64,000 bases of DNA from Brachycybe producta (taxonomy: Eukaryota; Arthropoda; Diplopoda; Playtdesmida; Andrognathidae), in the NCBI GenBank assembly GCA_036925085.1, contig JAUPFP010000158.1, positions 1 to 64,000 of the forward strand. Direction: 5' to 3'. Shown here piece after piece: positions 40,963 to 52,200 of the stretch. The notes under the pieces were generated by a model. That model was not told the DNA's origin and ran no database searches. It saw nothing but the letters and a program-made list of their open reading frames with translations. A program made the position numbers and the translations under genes. How positions within the stretch are numbered: position 1 is the first letter of the stretch; every line of letters begins with the position of its first letter.

Positions 40963-41144
40963 TGACGTCACTAAACATACAAATAGAGGAAACGTGACGT
41001 CATAGGTAATTCAACGGGCAGATTTTCAGTAACAAATTTTAAGACATACCTGAAAGTGTTTCCGATAAACTGCACATTCGGTTGTTCATCACATTGCTCA
41101 CCTGTGTGATATCACGTCTATATATATGTATGGACGTGACGTCA
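40963..41144. promoter_or_regulatory. Three CRE palindromes between convergent genes
   Basis: Exact TGACGTCA at 40,963, 40,995 and 41,137. The third lies in an inverted repeat: GTGTGATATCACGTC at 41,104-41,118 opposite GACGTGACGTCACAC around a short ATATATAT spacer. It lies downstream of both L2HGDH and eIF4A3, an unexpected place for promoter elements, so it may belong to a small mobile repeat. Confidence 0.45.
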
Positions 41145-41397
41145 CACTGATAGATAAATCGATAAATAATGGAATGTGCAAATCGACAAAAATGTAGATA
41201 GAAGGTGTTTAAATACTGAAAATAAAACGATACAAAGTTTCCGTTTTTCTTGGTTTTTTTATCGCCTTTTGTGAGTGAAATTAAAATGACATTAAAAGAT
41301 ACAGAAAGAGAACAGTAAAGTTACGAGATCCTTTTGATCTACTTAGAAATTATACAAAATGAAGCGACACCCCCTTTTTCTTTAGTTGAATTTCGTC

Positions 41398-43462
41398 CTA
41401 AATCAAATCGGCCACTGGACAAAAAATAAACAAAAGAAACATGTTTTAGAAACAAATTTGTACGTTTTTATGATAAAATACTGACCATTCATGGGCATTT
41501 CGTCGATCTGTGTACTGTAGTACTGTTCGATATCTCGAAGAATTCTGATATCATCGTTTTTGACGAAATTAATCGACACACCTTTACGTCCAAAACGTCC
41601 AGATCGACCGATTCTGTAAAATAAACGAAATAATTCTAGCTTTACGTTTCAAATTTTGTGTTTCGTTAAAAAGTAATTCGATCTTGCCTGTGGATGTACA
41701 ACTCTCGATTGTTCGGCAGATCGTAATTGATGACCAACGACACCTGTTGAACATCGATTCCTCTCGCCCAAACATCGGTCGTTATCAAGACTCGGCTGTT
41801 AAATAGAAGAAGAAAAAATCGTATTCGAATCCGTGAAAGGTTCTACACGAGCTTCAAAGTAAATAATAAACCTCTGTCCCGATCTGAACTCCTTCATGAT
41901 TTCATCTCTTTCTTTCTGAGGCATGTCACCGTGCATCGAAGAAACGGTGAAATTAGCCTCTCTCATCTTTTCCGTCAACCAATCAACCTTCCTCTTCGTG
42001 TTGCAGAAAATGACGGCCTGCGTGATGGTCAGTGTATCGTACAAATCACAAAGTGTGTCAAACTTCCATTCCTCTCGCTCGACAGCAACGAAAAACTGTT
42101 TGATTCCTTCGAGAGTCAACTCATCACTTAACAAAAAAAAACACACAAAAAAAAACGCGATTGACTTCGATTCAAAACTGAAGATTTACCAATAATAAAC
42201 TGTTTTAATACCGCTTGACGAGGATACGAATTGGATCCGTCATAAATTTGCTCGTCATCTCGAGTATCTCGTGAGGCAAAGTGGCAGAAATTAGAATCAC
42301 TTGTGTTGCCGGCGGAAGATAACGATAGACGTCGTAAATCTGTTCTTTGAATCCTACGAAGAAAATTAAACAAAAGCATAGAAAAAAACTCGAAAAACTA
42401 TTTTCCATTCAAAGATTCTTACCTTTGTTCAACATTTCGTCAGCTTCGTCCAATACCAACATACGGATCGATCTTGTCCTTAAATTACGTCTTCGGATCA
42501 TGTCTATGCATAAAAACAAACTTCTTCAATCATTTACACTTCAAGTTTCTAAAACACATTGAAATTCTTAAAATTGCATCAAAATTACATCATTTTGCAA
42601 ATGACTACTTATAAAAGGCCTTGATACATAAAACGAACAAAAATAAATACATACCAAAAACTCTGCCAGGTGTTCCAGAAACCACGTGCTGACCGTAATC
42701 GAGTTTCCGAATATCTTCTCCTAAATTAGTTCCTCCAATGCAAGCGTGACATTGAACGTTCATATAATCACCCAAAGCCAAAATGACCTTTAGAACAAAT
42801 ACAAATATAATGTCAGATCTCCGTAGATTTGTAGAGAAAATAAAAAATCTGATGCGAGACCTTCTGAATCTGAACGGCAAGTTCTCGAGTAGGAGAAAGA
42901 ACCAAACATTGAGTCTCTCGAACTTGAGTGTCCAACGTCTGAAGGATAGAAACGGAGAACGTTGCGGTTTTTCCTGTACCAGACTGAGCTCTGTTAATAA
43001 GAAATTCATCATTTATTAGCCATAAATTTACCTCAATTTAGCACGAGAGGGAGAAGGGGTTCAATAAGACGTTAACTCACTGCGCAATGACGTCACGTCC
43101 CTTAATAATCGGTTTTATGGACCGTTGTTGAATAGCCGAAGGTCTTTCGAAGCCTTTACATGTGAATAAAAACAAACACAAATAAATAAAACTCACTGAG
43201 ACTGCGAATGTGTATAAACGAATGAATAGCGTATGAAACCGGAAGTTGATTGATACAAAGCGAGTCGAAATCTGAAAAACGAAAATATGAAACGTTTTAG
43301 TGCTATTTTACCGTAAGCATAGATGCCGCGAAGTAAGTCTTCTCGAAGTCCCATCGAATCGAATGTTGGAATAACCTCCACATCTTCACTAGTTTCGAAT
43401 TCAACATTTGATAAATCTTCACTTTGAACAACGCGTCTTCCACCTCCAGCTCTGGCCGCCAT
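41398..43462 (-). CDS. EIF4A3: DEAD-box RNA helicase eIF4A-III (exon junction complex core)
   Basis: ATP-dependent RNA clamp that anchors the exon junction complex on spliced mRNA. Ten exons in phase encode 405 residues: 43462-43312, 43153-43081, 42990-42861, 42787-42655, 42503-42423, 42353-42212, 42126-41872, 41795-41688, 41613-41486, 41414-41398. All helicase motifs are present: Q motif (ERPSAIQQ), I AQSGTGKT, Ia PTRELA, Ib [44 protein letters not shown]; it ends MNVADLI like other eIF4A3 proteins. The N-terminus ([10 protein letters not shown].., then [20 protein letters not shown]) identifies eIF4A3 rather than eIF4A1/2. Human is 411 aa. Intron 8 uses a GC donor (CACAG/GCAAGA at 41,687). 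Exon 2 contains a TGACGTCA by chance of coding sequence (GRDVIAQ). Confidence 0.98.
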
Positions 43463-44564
43463 TTTAAATGAAAGAAGTTTACTAACGGAAACAAAAACCA
43501 AAAATTAAAAAACAATCACGACGGCCATTTTGTGTCCTTTTGCAAGCGAATATTTGGTATGATGAGTCATTGATGACGTTGTGGATACAAACCGATTTTG
43601 GCCTTATATTCGAATTTTCGAGCTCAAAAGTAAAAAGCAATTAATGTTATAAAGATACAACAATTATAAAATGTAAAAAAATGTTATATCAATTTCTAAT
43701 AATGTTTTAAAAACATAAAGAACAAAAAATTATAAAGGAAACGTATGAGATAAACCCCTTTCATTTGTAACAGCATATGCCATACTTTCTACCAGGTGGC
43801 AGGCACAAAAATTTGACGTCAGATCCGGCAAGAATTGGCGCCAATTATGAATATAAAGTAATGAAAGAAACATTATTGAATATGAATAAATAATATTAAG
43901 AACAATCATAACACGTAAATAAAGCTGTGAACAGTACGGAGTACAAATATTTTACATAAATGTTGAAAGTAATTTCCAATAAATGTAAGATTTTCAACTC
44001 TTGACATTCAACTGAAAACAAATACATTGAAAAAACAATACGTCATATATATGATACCATATGGGTGTCCTAAGATGGTGTCTTTCTAAATTACATTTGC
44101 TATCAGTCCGCCATAATGGGTTAGAATTCTCGTTCATTTCCATGGACTATTGAGCCACAATTTTGGATTCGAAACTTGACTATATGATTGCAAATAATGC
44201 CCTTTATTTATGTAATTTACAATTAGTTACCCTTTATAAGGTTTTATTACTATACAAGTGAGTATTGCAGTGACTCCCTACACAGGCTGAATTATCTATT
44301 ACAGTGCTGCCATAATACAACGGGATTAAATACATTGTAAAGGCAATTGCACATTATATTCAAAAACAAAATAATTTACACTCACTGATAAGATTTTAAT
44401 CACACATTAAAGACAAAAAGCAAATGAGTAATATAAATGCAATTAAAATAAATAAAAAGCTGAAATAAAATCAACCCTTCATTTTACAAAATAAAACGAT
44501 TAAAAAAACCTAAGCATTCACAATTTGCGAATTACAATCACAGAAGTAGTTTTTTTTGTGTTTT
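43463..44564. other. Intergenic: eIF4A3 upstream region and LPMO 3' side
   Basis: No exon seen. TGATGACGT words lie within 120 bp upstream of eIF4A3 and an exact TGACGTCA at 43,814-43,821. No TATA box is evident for eIF4A3. The rest is AT-rich with no repeat I could assign. Confidence 0.5.
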
Positions 44565-44780
44565 TTAAAATGGCCTTTTCATACCATAGAAATAATAAAG
44601 AAACGAATCTGAAGAGTATGGCCTCATGTGAGCATGAGCATGGGCACTGTAATAACCGATCGCAACGTCAGCACAGTTTCTGTACGTCTCTTGGTTCCCA
44701 CATCCCAATCCTGCAGTCCCATTGGGACAATTTCCCCAGAAGTTACCTGAAAATCAAAATCAATTAAATATTAGCCTATT

Positions 44781-44820
<40 letters not shown>

Positions 44821-46172
44821 GAATATCTTACCTGTGTACCAATGCCACTGTAAAAGACAATTCTTACAAGTTAATCTCTCTGGAAGTTTCAGACTAAAAT
44901 CTTTAACAAAATCATGAGCAGGAGCCTCTTTGGGAATGTAATAGCGACTTTCGTAGCTGTCAGCAAAGGGTAAAACAGATTCTTCAAGACATTTCTGAAA
45001 ATTAAATCATAAACCACAGGTTGTGGTTGTTAAAAGTCCGCAAAAAATAATGATAAACTTTTTATGGTAATTTGAAATTAATAAAATTATATTTTTAAAA
45101 TAAAAGTATTTTAAAGGTTTATTTTCAAAGTTTTATGTCGTGAAATTTTTTTTTTAGCAAATTCATCCAAATCATCTAGTTTTTAAGATGTTTTTGAACA
45201 GATAATTTTTAAACTCTGGTTATTTTTTTGTTTCAACAGTTAGACACAAAAGATAGATTGAAAGTTATAGAAACTAGAACGGGTAGCTGATTATTTAGAA
45301 GTATTATCAGGTTAATATCTTTTAAAATAAACGTTTTTACAAACGTTTAGACAAAAATAAAAAAATACATTTTCAAAATGATATGACAAGCTTATTTTAA
45401 AAAAGATATCAACATGAATACATCCAGTGATTGAGCTACCCTTCTAGTTTCTAAGTTTCTTCCTAATTTGGCTCCTAAAAAACAGAATAGCCAGTTTTCA
45501 AGGGGGTATTTAAACTCCATTTGGAGGCCTGTTGCAGAGGAACAAAAGATAAAAGTGCAGCATGCAAAATGCAATGTAAAAAACTATGAATCTTATAAAA
45601 CAATTTTTTTTTTCATGCAGAACATTGAGTTCCATTAACTGTTTGTGTAAAAATCTGATTAACTTCTACATATAAAAATGAACCTAACCTCTGAAACTTC
45701 TTTCTTTGGATTCTGATATGGACAAAGTCTAAATTCATAGTAACCCCTATGGTTAGTGGACAAATAAATGGTGACAGTGATGACTTGTCCAGGGTTATAA
45801 GTACGGACCACGAGGCCATTCCCGTAATAACCACCCATTTCATGCTTTCTCGGTGAAGGTGTCGAATAATCATCTCCACAAACTCCACATTTTCCACCGT
45901 TCACGTCCCATTGTTTCTGAACGAGAAAAAATTAATTGACGTTAGCATTAAAATTCCTCTTTTGATAATAAAATATATCGAGAGAAATTGTATTAAAACC
46001 GTACAGTGATTCCACCGCAAAAGAGTTCATCATCATCGTAGTTTCGTGGATTCTCAAAGCCGTACCTCCACATGGTGTTACGTGCAGGTGGATCTATCAT
46101 TCGCCCGTGGGCCCATATCAGTTGCACTGGCAACACGCAACATCCCACAAAAAGATAGACCACCAAATTCAT
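44565..46172 (-). CDS. Secreted AA15-type lytic polysaccharide monooxygenase
   Basis: Copper enzyme of the animal AA15 family that cleaves crystalline chitin or cellulose by oxidation; substrate not decidable here. Four exons in phase encode 246 residues: 46172-46005, 45916-45689, 44994-44832, 44746-44565. A signal peptide (1-21, ..VQLIWA) leaves His22 as the mature first residue, the start of the copper-binding histidine brace (HGRMIDPPARN). The second brace His is in STNHRGYYEF (residue 112, mature 91), and the likely axial aromatic is the Tyr of QETYRNCADVAI. Family blocks YDDDELFCGG and NGGKCGVCGDD, plus many paired Cys, agree. Length is normal for a single catalytic domain with no carbohydrate-binding module. 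The C-terminus is odd: YYSAHAHAHMRPYSS, with three alternating His, then a short tail ending MKRPF. A clear TATA box lies about 90 bp upstream. Introns hold an IR-A copy (intron 2) and an ATA microsatellite (intron 3). Confidence 0.92.
45184..45516. repeat. IR-A copy in LPMO intron 2
   Basis: TTTTAAGATGTTTTTGAACAG terminus written in short as TAAGATGTTTTTGAACAG, inner arm TATAGAAACTAGAACGGG and partner ACCCTTCTAGTTTCTAAG; closes GTTTTCAAGGGGGTATTTAA. Confidence 0.75.
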
Positions 46173-46256
46173 AATATAAACCCCCAGAGTGAAAATGAAA
46201 AAATGAAACGAAAAAAAAAAGCCGATTTTTCCATTCGTAACATTGTGTTGTTCTTT

Positions 46257-46266
46257 CTTTTATATA
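46257..46266 (-). promoter_or_regulatory. TATA box of the LPMO gene
   Basis: On the minus strand the sequence is TATATAAAAG, 85-95 bp upstream of the ATG at 46,172. A start near 46,230 would give a 5' leader of about 55-60 nt. A sharp TATA promoter fits a gene expressed strongly in one tissue. Confidence 0.6.
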
Positions 46267-48000
46267 CTCGGTTCGGATAATACATCCTAATACTTTATGT
46301 CAAACTGGGGCTAAAAAATCAACCAATCAGAAGAAAACTTTGTACCACACATGCTAATAAAAATGTAAAGTGATCTTTTTTTTTTTTCATTTTGGAGGAT
46401 AGAAAATTTTTGACAGGTGAGTGTTTGTTGTACAACAACAACAAAAAAAATAATTGTTCGAACACCGTCACCTTTCGTAACCAACCAAAAAATGAGTCAC
46501 GTTTCAGTAGGGACAAGAAAATTAATAATCATGAGAAGAAAAAAATATATAATGTCCACTTGAACTTGAAACTTTTTTTTCGCGGACAAAAAAGTAAAAG
46601 TTGTTTTAAAACGACATTTTTTTAAAAGGTGAAGTTTCAAATAAAAATGTAAAATTTAAACGTTTGTTTGCATTTTTCTTGTGACAAATATTAATTTTTC
46701 ATTACTCATGTAAAATATAATATATAGTTAACCCTTTGATTACAAATGACTGTTTGAGAGACTGTCCAAGAATTTTGTTGTCTAAAAAGTACGACAAGTT
46801 TTGACCGTTAACAGGGTCATTTATGGGTCAAAATTTTTTTTAGTACTTGATAAAAAAATTTTTTTTTAACAAGTTTCTGTTTCGTTAGTTACATTTTAAA
46901 AAAAGAAGAAGGTGAAAAAGAATAAGGAGGTGGTACGATGAACTGGCGCCAAAGGCAATTGAAAGGTGTTGTCAGATTTATTCTTTCCAGATCATTGACT
47001 TGAAAAGATTTTACGAAGGTGCGCCCAAAGAGCTTGTTTTCTGAGTGGTCACTCCTTATTACATGTTGTAAGAGTGACCAATCAGTGTTTGAGAACCAGA
47101 ACATAGGGTTCAAGAACTCGAGTACATAGATGACACGATATATAATATATTCACTCTCGAGACCTCGAAGAGTGAAAGTAAAAATCCTGGTACGAGAGAA
47201 AGCTAGAGGGGATGGAAGAGGGAGAGATGGAACGAGGAGGATCGAAGCCAATTTGCATTATTACGAGCTTCTAGACTTTTATCTCTACCTTTACCTATAT
47301 AATGATTCTCTTCATTATCCATGATCTTGAAAAATTATAATAAATGACTGTTGTAAATATTTATGACCAAAGGGTTAACAGGATTTTTTTTTTTTTGTAA
47401 AAAAAAACACGGTCAATAGCACACGAACACCCGCAGTTATTCAAAGGAAATTTACGATTCGAGTCCAGGCTAAAACGGTCGAACACTTTTCAAAGTCTCC
47501 TCGAAAAAGTAAAAGAACAAATGAAAAATGGGACCGTACTAAGGGACACAAAAGAGAAGAACAACATGTAGAAATGTTACACGATAATCATAAGAAGAAA
47601 AAAAAAAACAAGAACGAGTTATGTCAAAACTATGTACAAAATGAGATAACTTTTTTTTTATTAAAGATTATGGAGAGAAAAAAATCTAAGAAAAACAAAA
47701 CTTGGAAAAAATAAACTTGTTTTCAAGTAAAAACAACAACTTCGGAGATTAAACGTTAAACGGAATCCACTTTTTTCTTTGAAAATACTAGCAAAAAAAA
47801 ATATACGAAACCAAAAAAAAACAAAACAAGCTGAGTTTCGTAAAATTTTTCATAAAGATCATTCTTTGTGATGCGTTCTTTTGTTTAAGACAATGAAAAT
47901 GACCGCTGGCTACAAAAATAAAAGAAAAATAACGAGTACAAAATTAGAACTGACCAAAACGTTTCTCTTTTTTTCAACTTTAAATCAAGTTAAATTTGTC

Positions 48001-48355
48001 TTAAGATAGTTTATGAACAGCTGATTATTCTGTTTTTTCAGAAACACAAAATTACGAGTATATGTTTTAGAAACTAGAAGGGTAGCTGAATCACTCAATA
48101 GTAGTTTCATGTTGATATTTTTCAAAATAAACTTTTTATAGATAAAAACGATATTTTTATATCGTTTGCTTAAAAGTTTTAAGCTAAACTTAAATGCTCA
48201 AACTTTTTTCAAACTCACATGAAAAGTTTATTTTGAAAGATTGACTGATTGAGCTACCATTCTAGTTTCTAATGTAGATTCTAGTTTCTTTTCATTTTGC
48301 ACATGAATAATCAAAAGTTCATGAGGCTTCATTTACACTTTAAAACCACCTTAAG
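48001..48355. repeat. IR-A full-length intergenic copy
   Basis: TTAAGATAGTTTATGAACAG to CTTTAAAACCACCTTAAG: both termini end in TTAA words, both arms present (TGTTTTAGAAACTAGAAGGG and CCATTCTAGTTTCTAATGTA). A good copy for defining the family ends. Confidence 0.8.
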
Positions 48356-48629
48356 TTCAGCTTAAACTGAAAACATCTCTGGAAATATATAGGACCTCAT
48401 TACAGAACAAGTCATAAAATTGTGACAATCATACCTTATGATGTCACTTCTGGTGTGCCATTATTTTATAACAACCCTATTATTTGTGTACACCAGTAAA
48501 TGAATTCTATGACAGTCTTTGTCATAATAATATTTAATAATTTGCTTTTGTGACTGTTACAAGGTTATGAGCTTCTTATGACAATTTACTGTTACGTGAC
48601 AAGTCTTATTATCCTTCTCTAATGACCCC

Positions 48630-48905
48630 CACCCTGGTTATTCTTTAATTTAAAATGTTGAATTAAAAAAAAACTTGAAAATATTTTATAAACTAGAATT
48701 TAAGTATTTGTTTATCACATTGGACTAGACTCGTGTTTTAAAATGAACAAATTTTCTGTTTTTGAATCATTAGCAGTTTGAAATTTTTGTTGGTCATAAA
48801 ACGTTTATTTTTAAAAATATTGAACATGAAAATCTCCATAAGTTATTCATCTGCTCTTATAGTTTGTTAACTCCTTCAATTTCTTTATACTTCTGAAATG
48901 CAGAG
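48630..48905. repeat. IR-A diverged copy
   Basis: CTGGTTATTCTTTAATT start, ATTTTATAAACTAGAATT arm and TTATAGTTTGTTAACTCC partner; more diverged than its neighbours. Confidence 0.5.
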
Positions 48906-48935
48906 TTCAATTAAGTTCAAGTAAGATATTATATA

Positions 48936-49208
48936 AACAACTGCTTCTTCTTCCCGGAACAAAATTAAAAGAAATTAGAAAGGGATAGCTCAATCACTTA
49001 AGGGTATTTTCATGTTGATATCTCTCAAAATAAACTTTTTATAAACAAAAAGCTTATTTTGAAAAATGTCAACGTTAAAAATATCCTTTTAATCATTGAA
49101 CTACCCCCTCCTAGTTTCTAAAACAATTTCTAGTCTTTTCTTAATTTTGCTCCCGAAAAACATAATAACCAGAGTTTCAGGGACGTTTACACTTTTAAAA
49201 CCATCCTA
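48936..49208. repeat. IR-A copy
   Basis: AAATTAGAAAGGGATAGCTC, TTTTCATGTTGATATCTCTC, then partner arms CTAGTTTCTAAAACAATTTC and CGTTTACACTTTTAAAACC. Confidence 0.7.
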
Positions 49209-49293
49209 ACAGCCGACAAAAAGTAATCTTCAAATTTTTAGTCTAAATTATTTCTATGAATTTTCATTTCTGAACAAAATAAGTGAAATGAAT

Positions 49294-52200
49294 TTACCTT
49301 ATGTGTTGCATGAGATCAGGAGACGGTTGACTCGTCCACCGAAGCTGATTTCGACTCGGAAGCGAAGGATGCGAAAAAACGCAATCGGATCTCGTGCAAT
49401 TGATGCCGTAACGACACGGCTAAACAAAATACACAAGAAAGAAACAAAACAAAACACCAAACATCAGTTTCCATTTAAATTAAAAGTTCAATCCGCAACT
49501 TAAAAAACCTTTGGATGAAGAAAAGTGCAGTCGACATTGTTACATTTTGGAAAATTACGACACTGCACTTTGTGTGAAGGCTGCTGAGATGATGATGACA
49601 ACGACGACAATGATGATGATGATAAAGGCAGGACATGATTGGAACGACGATGGGCAAGTGGAGTTGAAACTGCAACTAGAACGATAAAAGAAACACATAA
49701 CGCATCTTTTCTCCTCCTTCCGATCGAAAAGTAAGCGATCAGAATTTTGTTCGTTCTTAAAAAGCTCGCTAAATCTTTTCTTTTTTTTATTACTTGGAGT
49801 CATTTCTAGTGTAAGTTGCGTTTCATGGTTGTTCTGTTCTTTTGGCATATTCTTCGAAGCATGAGTGAAAGGACATTCGCGACGAGTGCAAGCCGAATCA
49901 AACTTGCAATTTGGATGGACGTACAGACAACGAATGCCAAACTTACAATTTGGAAAAGCTCTGATTGAAAAGAAAAACGACAAAGTGATTAAAAATTAAT
50001 ACCTATCAATTAATAAAGTATTATTATTATTATTATTAAAATTTTCAGTTTAAAATCCACATAAAATCTACTTATATTTTATCTTTCAGGAACACGAAAG
50101 TGTTTTAGAAACTAGAAAGGTAGTTCAATCACTTAAGAGTATTCTCATGTCGAAACTTTTTATGTCAGTTTCAAATTTATCCTAAATTTAAGCAGACAAT
50201 TTTTTTTTAAATTTTGTCTATAAGAAGTTAATTTTGAAAAATACCAACACAAAATTTGAATTGCCATTTGGTTGTTAGTCAACTCTAAATTAACCACGGC
50301 TCATTTACCACGTGGGTTTTAGAAGCTAGAAGAGTCAATAAATCAAGATTTCATAGTCATATCTTTAAAAAAATAAATAACACAAAATAAATAAACTAAA
50401 ATTCGATAATAAAAAACGTCTGTTAAGATCGAAAAAACTTAAAATCACATTGTTTTAATATTGTAACTAAAAGCTTATTTTGAATAAAATCAACAAGAAA
50501 ATACTCTTGAGTGATTGAGCCACGCTTCTAGTCTTTAAAACGCTTTTAACTTTATCCTAATGGTGTTTTAAAAATGCACAATAATCACAATTCAAGACCT
50601 GTTAAGACTTTAGATTAAAAATTAAATACTTTCACAATTAGAAGTTCTAAAATTAACTTAATTTATAAATTAAATAAACGTTTTTTTTTAAACAGGAATT
50701 CTTATATTTTTTGTTATAAATCGTTGTTTTGCGTACTTGCAAGACACTGTCGGATGTTGATAAGGACAACCGACGCCATTACGACACGAAGGCCAAAACC
50801 GACATCTTTCGGTCAATTTCAGCCGCTTTCCCGACGACACATCTTCGCTTCCATCCGTAGAAGTGAACGTCTCTTGTTCTAAGAAAAGAAACAAACACAA
50901 GAAACAATTTTAACTTTCAGAAAATTTAAAAGTTACAAACACACGAAATTCCAATCAACCTTTTGGAATTGTCATTTCAGACTCATCTCCACCTGAATAA
51001 AGCGATTCACGATCAGACTGTAATTCCAAGTCATAATCGTCATTTGCTGTTATTTCAAGAGCCTCTTCCATATGAACGGTCCGTTCCGACTCATTCTGAT
51101 CTAAATTCGAATACGAAGAAGCAAACATGTTTTCTGCGTCGACACCATCCAGAGTGATTATGAACTTTGGACTTGCTGTATTTGGAAGTGACCTTAAAAT
51201 AAAAAAACAAAGCGACACGTGTCATATTGTGTGTTATCTTATCTGGAGAATGAGAGATAATTTACTCGATCTGAATCATCTCATTTTGATCTTCACACTG
51301 TTCTGGTGAGTACATCCGAGTCTGTTCGTTGTCTTCGTTTTCAACAGACATTTCTTCATAAGTAACATCCTGTACAGGATCTACAACGTCCTCACGAGGA
51401 ATCGGTGACGTACTTCTAGTAACAAGCTGTTTCTCTTGTTGCTGTGAACCTAATAAAAAAAGGTCTTTTCGTTGTAATTTATACACATTGAAACAATATC
51501 AGTCTAATTTTTCATTGATAATCATTAATAATCATTATGCAAAGAAACGTTTCAACCGAGCAAAACCAAATTGCAATATTCTGAATGAATTCGAACCATG
51601 AAAAAAACACAAACATTCACGAGAAAACAACATTAAGAATATGGTCCTTACGTGGTGCCAGCAATACTGCCCTTCGTTCCACATTGTAAGGACGAACCGA
51701 TGCAAGTTTATTTATGTTCGACTGTTCCATTAATTGTCGTTCTGATAAATACCGTTTCGTGAAGAGTTGTTGACTAGCTGAAGAGTTTTCTTCAGAAAAG
51801 ACACGGCGAAACATATTTGTTAAACATAAGAGTAAATTCTCACTCAATTCGACAAAAATAATTCGTCAACACTTCCATTGCATCGAATGGAAACACTTTT
51901 TAGATAACAATTACCTGTCATTATACGAGAAGACCCGAGAACCGATTTGTGAGCTTCATTTACTGCTTTCAGTAACAAAGCTTTGTTCGCTTGCCGTTCC
52001 GGTGGAACACTTGACCTTTCGATAAAAAACAAAAAGTTCTGATTCACGTCTCGTCCTCAAAGTAAAAACGTCTGATTGTACCTTCGTTGTGTGACCTGTA
52101 CAATGCTAGCCACACTTCCGATGACGGGATGCCGAGGATCGTATCCATCCTCCTCTTCTTCATCTTCCTGAGGAAATTGTCTTTGTAAGACGGCGCCGAC

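Larger units (their letters stand above)
46173..49293. other. Intergenic stretch between LPMO and ZC3H14
   Basis: No coding exon recognised. The left end holds the LPMO TATA box; 46.4-47.9 kb is AT-rich with poly-A/T runs; 48.0-49.2 kb holds three IR-A copies. A minus-strand frame at 46,889-47,251 has no splice support or family resemblance. Confidence 0.55.

Noticed and set aside
49555-49983. Single 142-codon exon instead of exons 12 and 13 of ZC3H14
   Set aside because: Reading straight through loses the fourth CCCH finger; splicing CCAA/GTAATA to TTCTAG restores it in phase.
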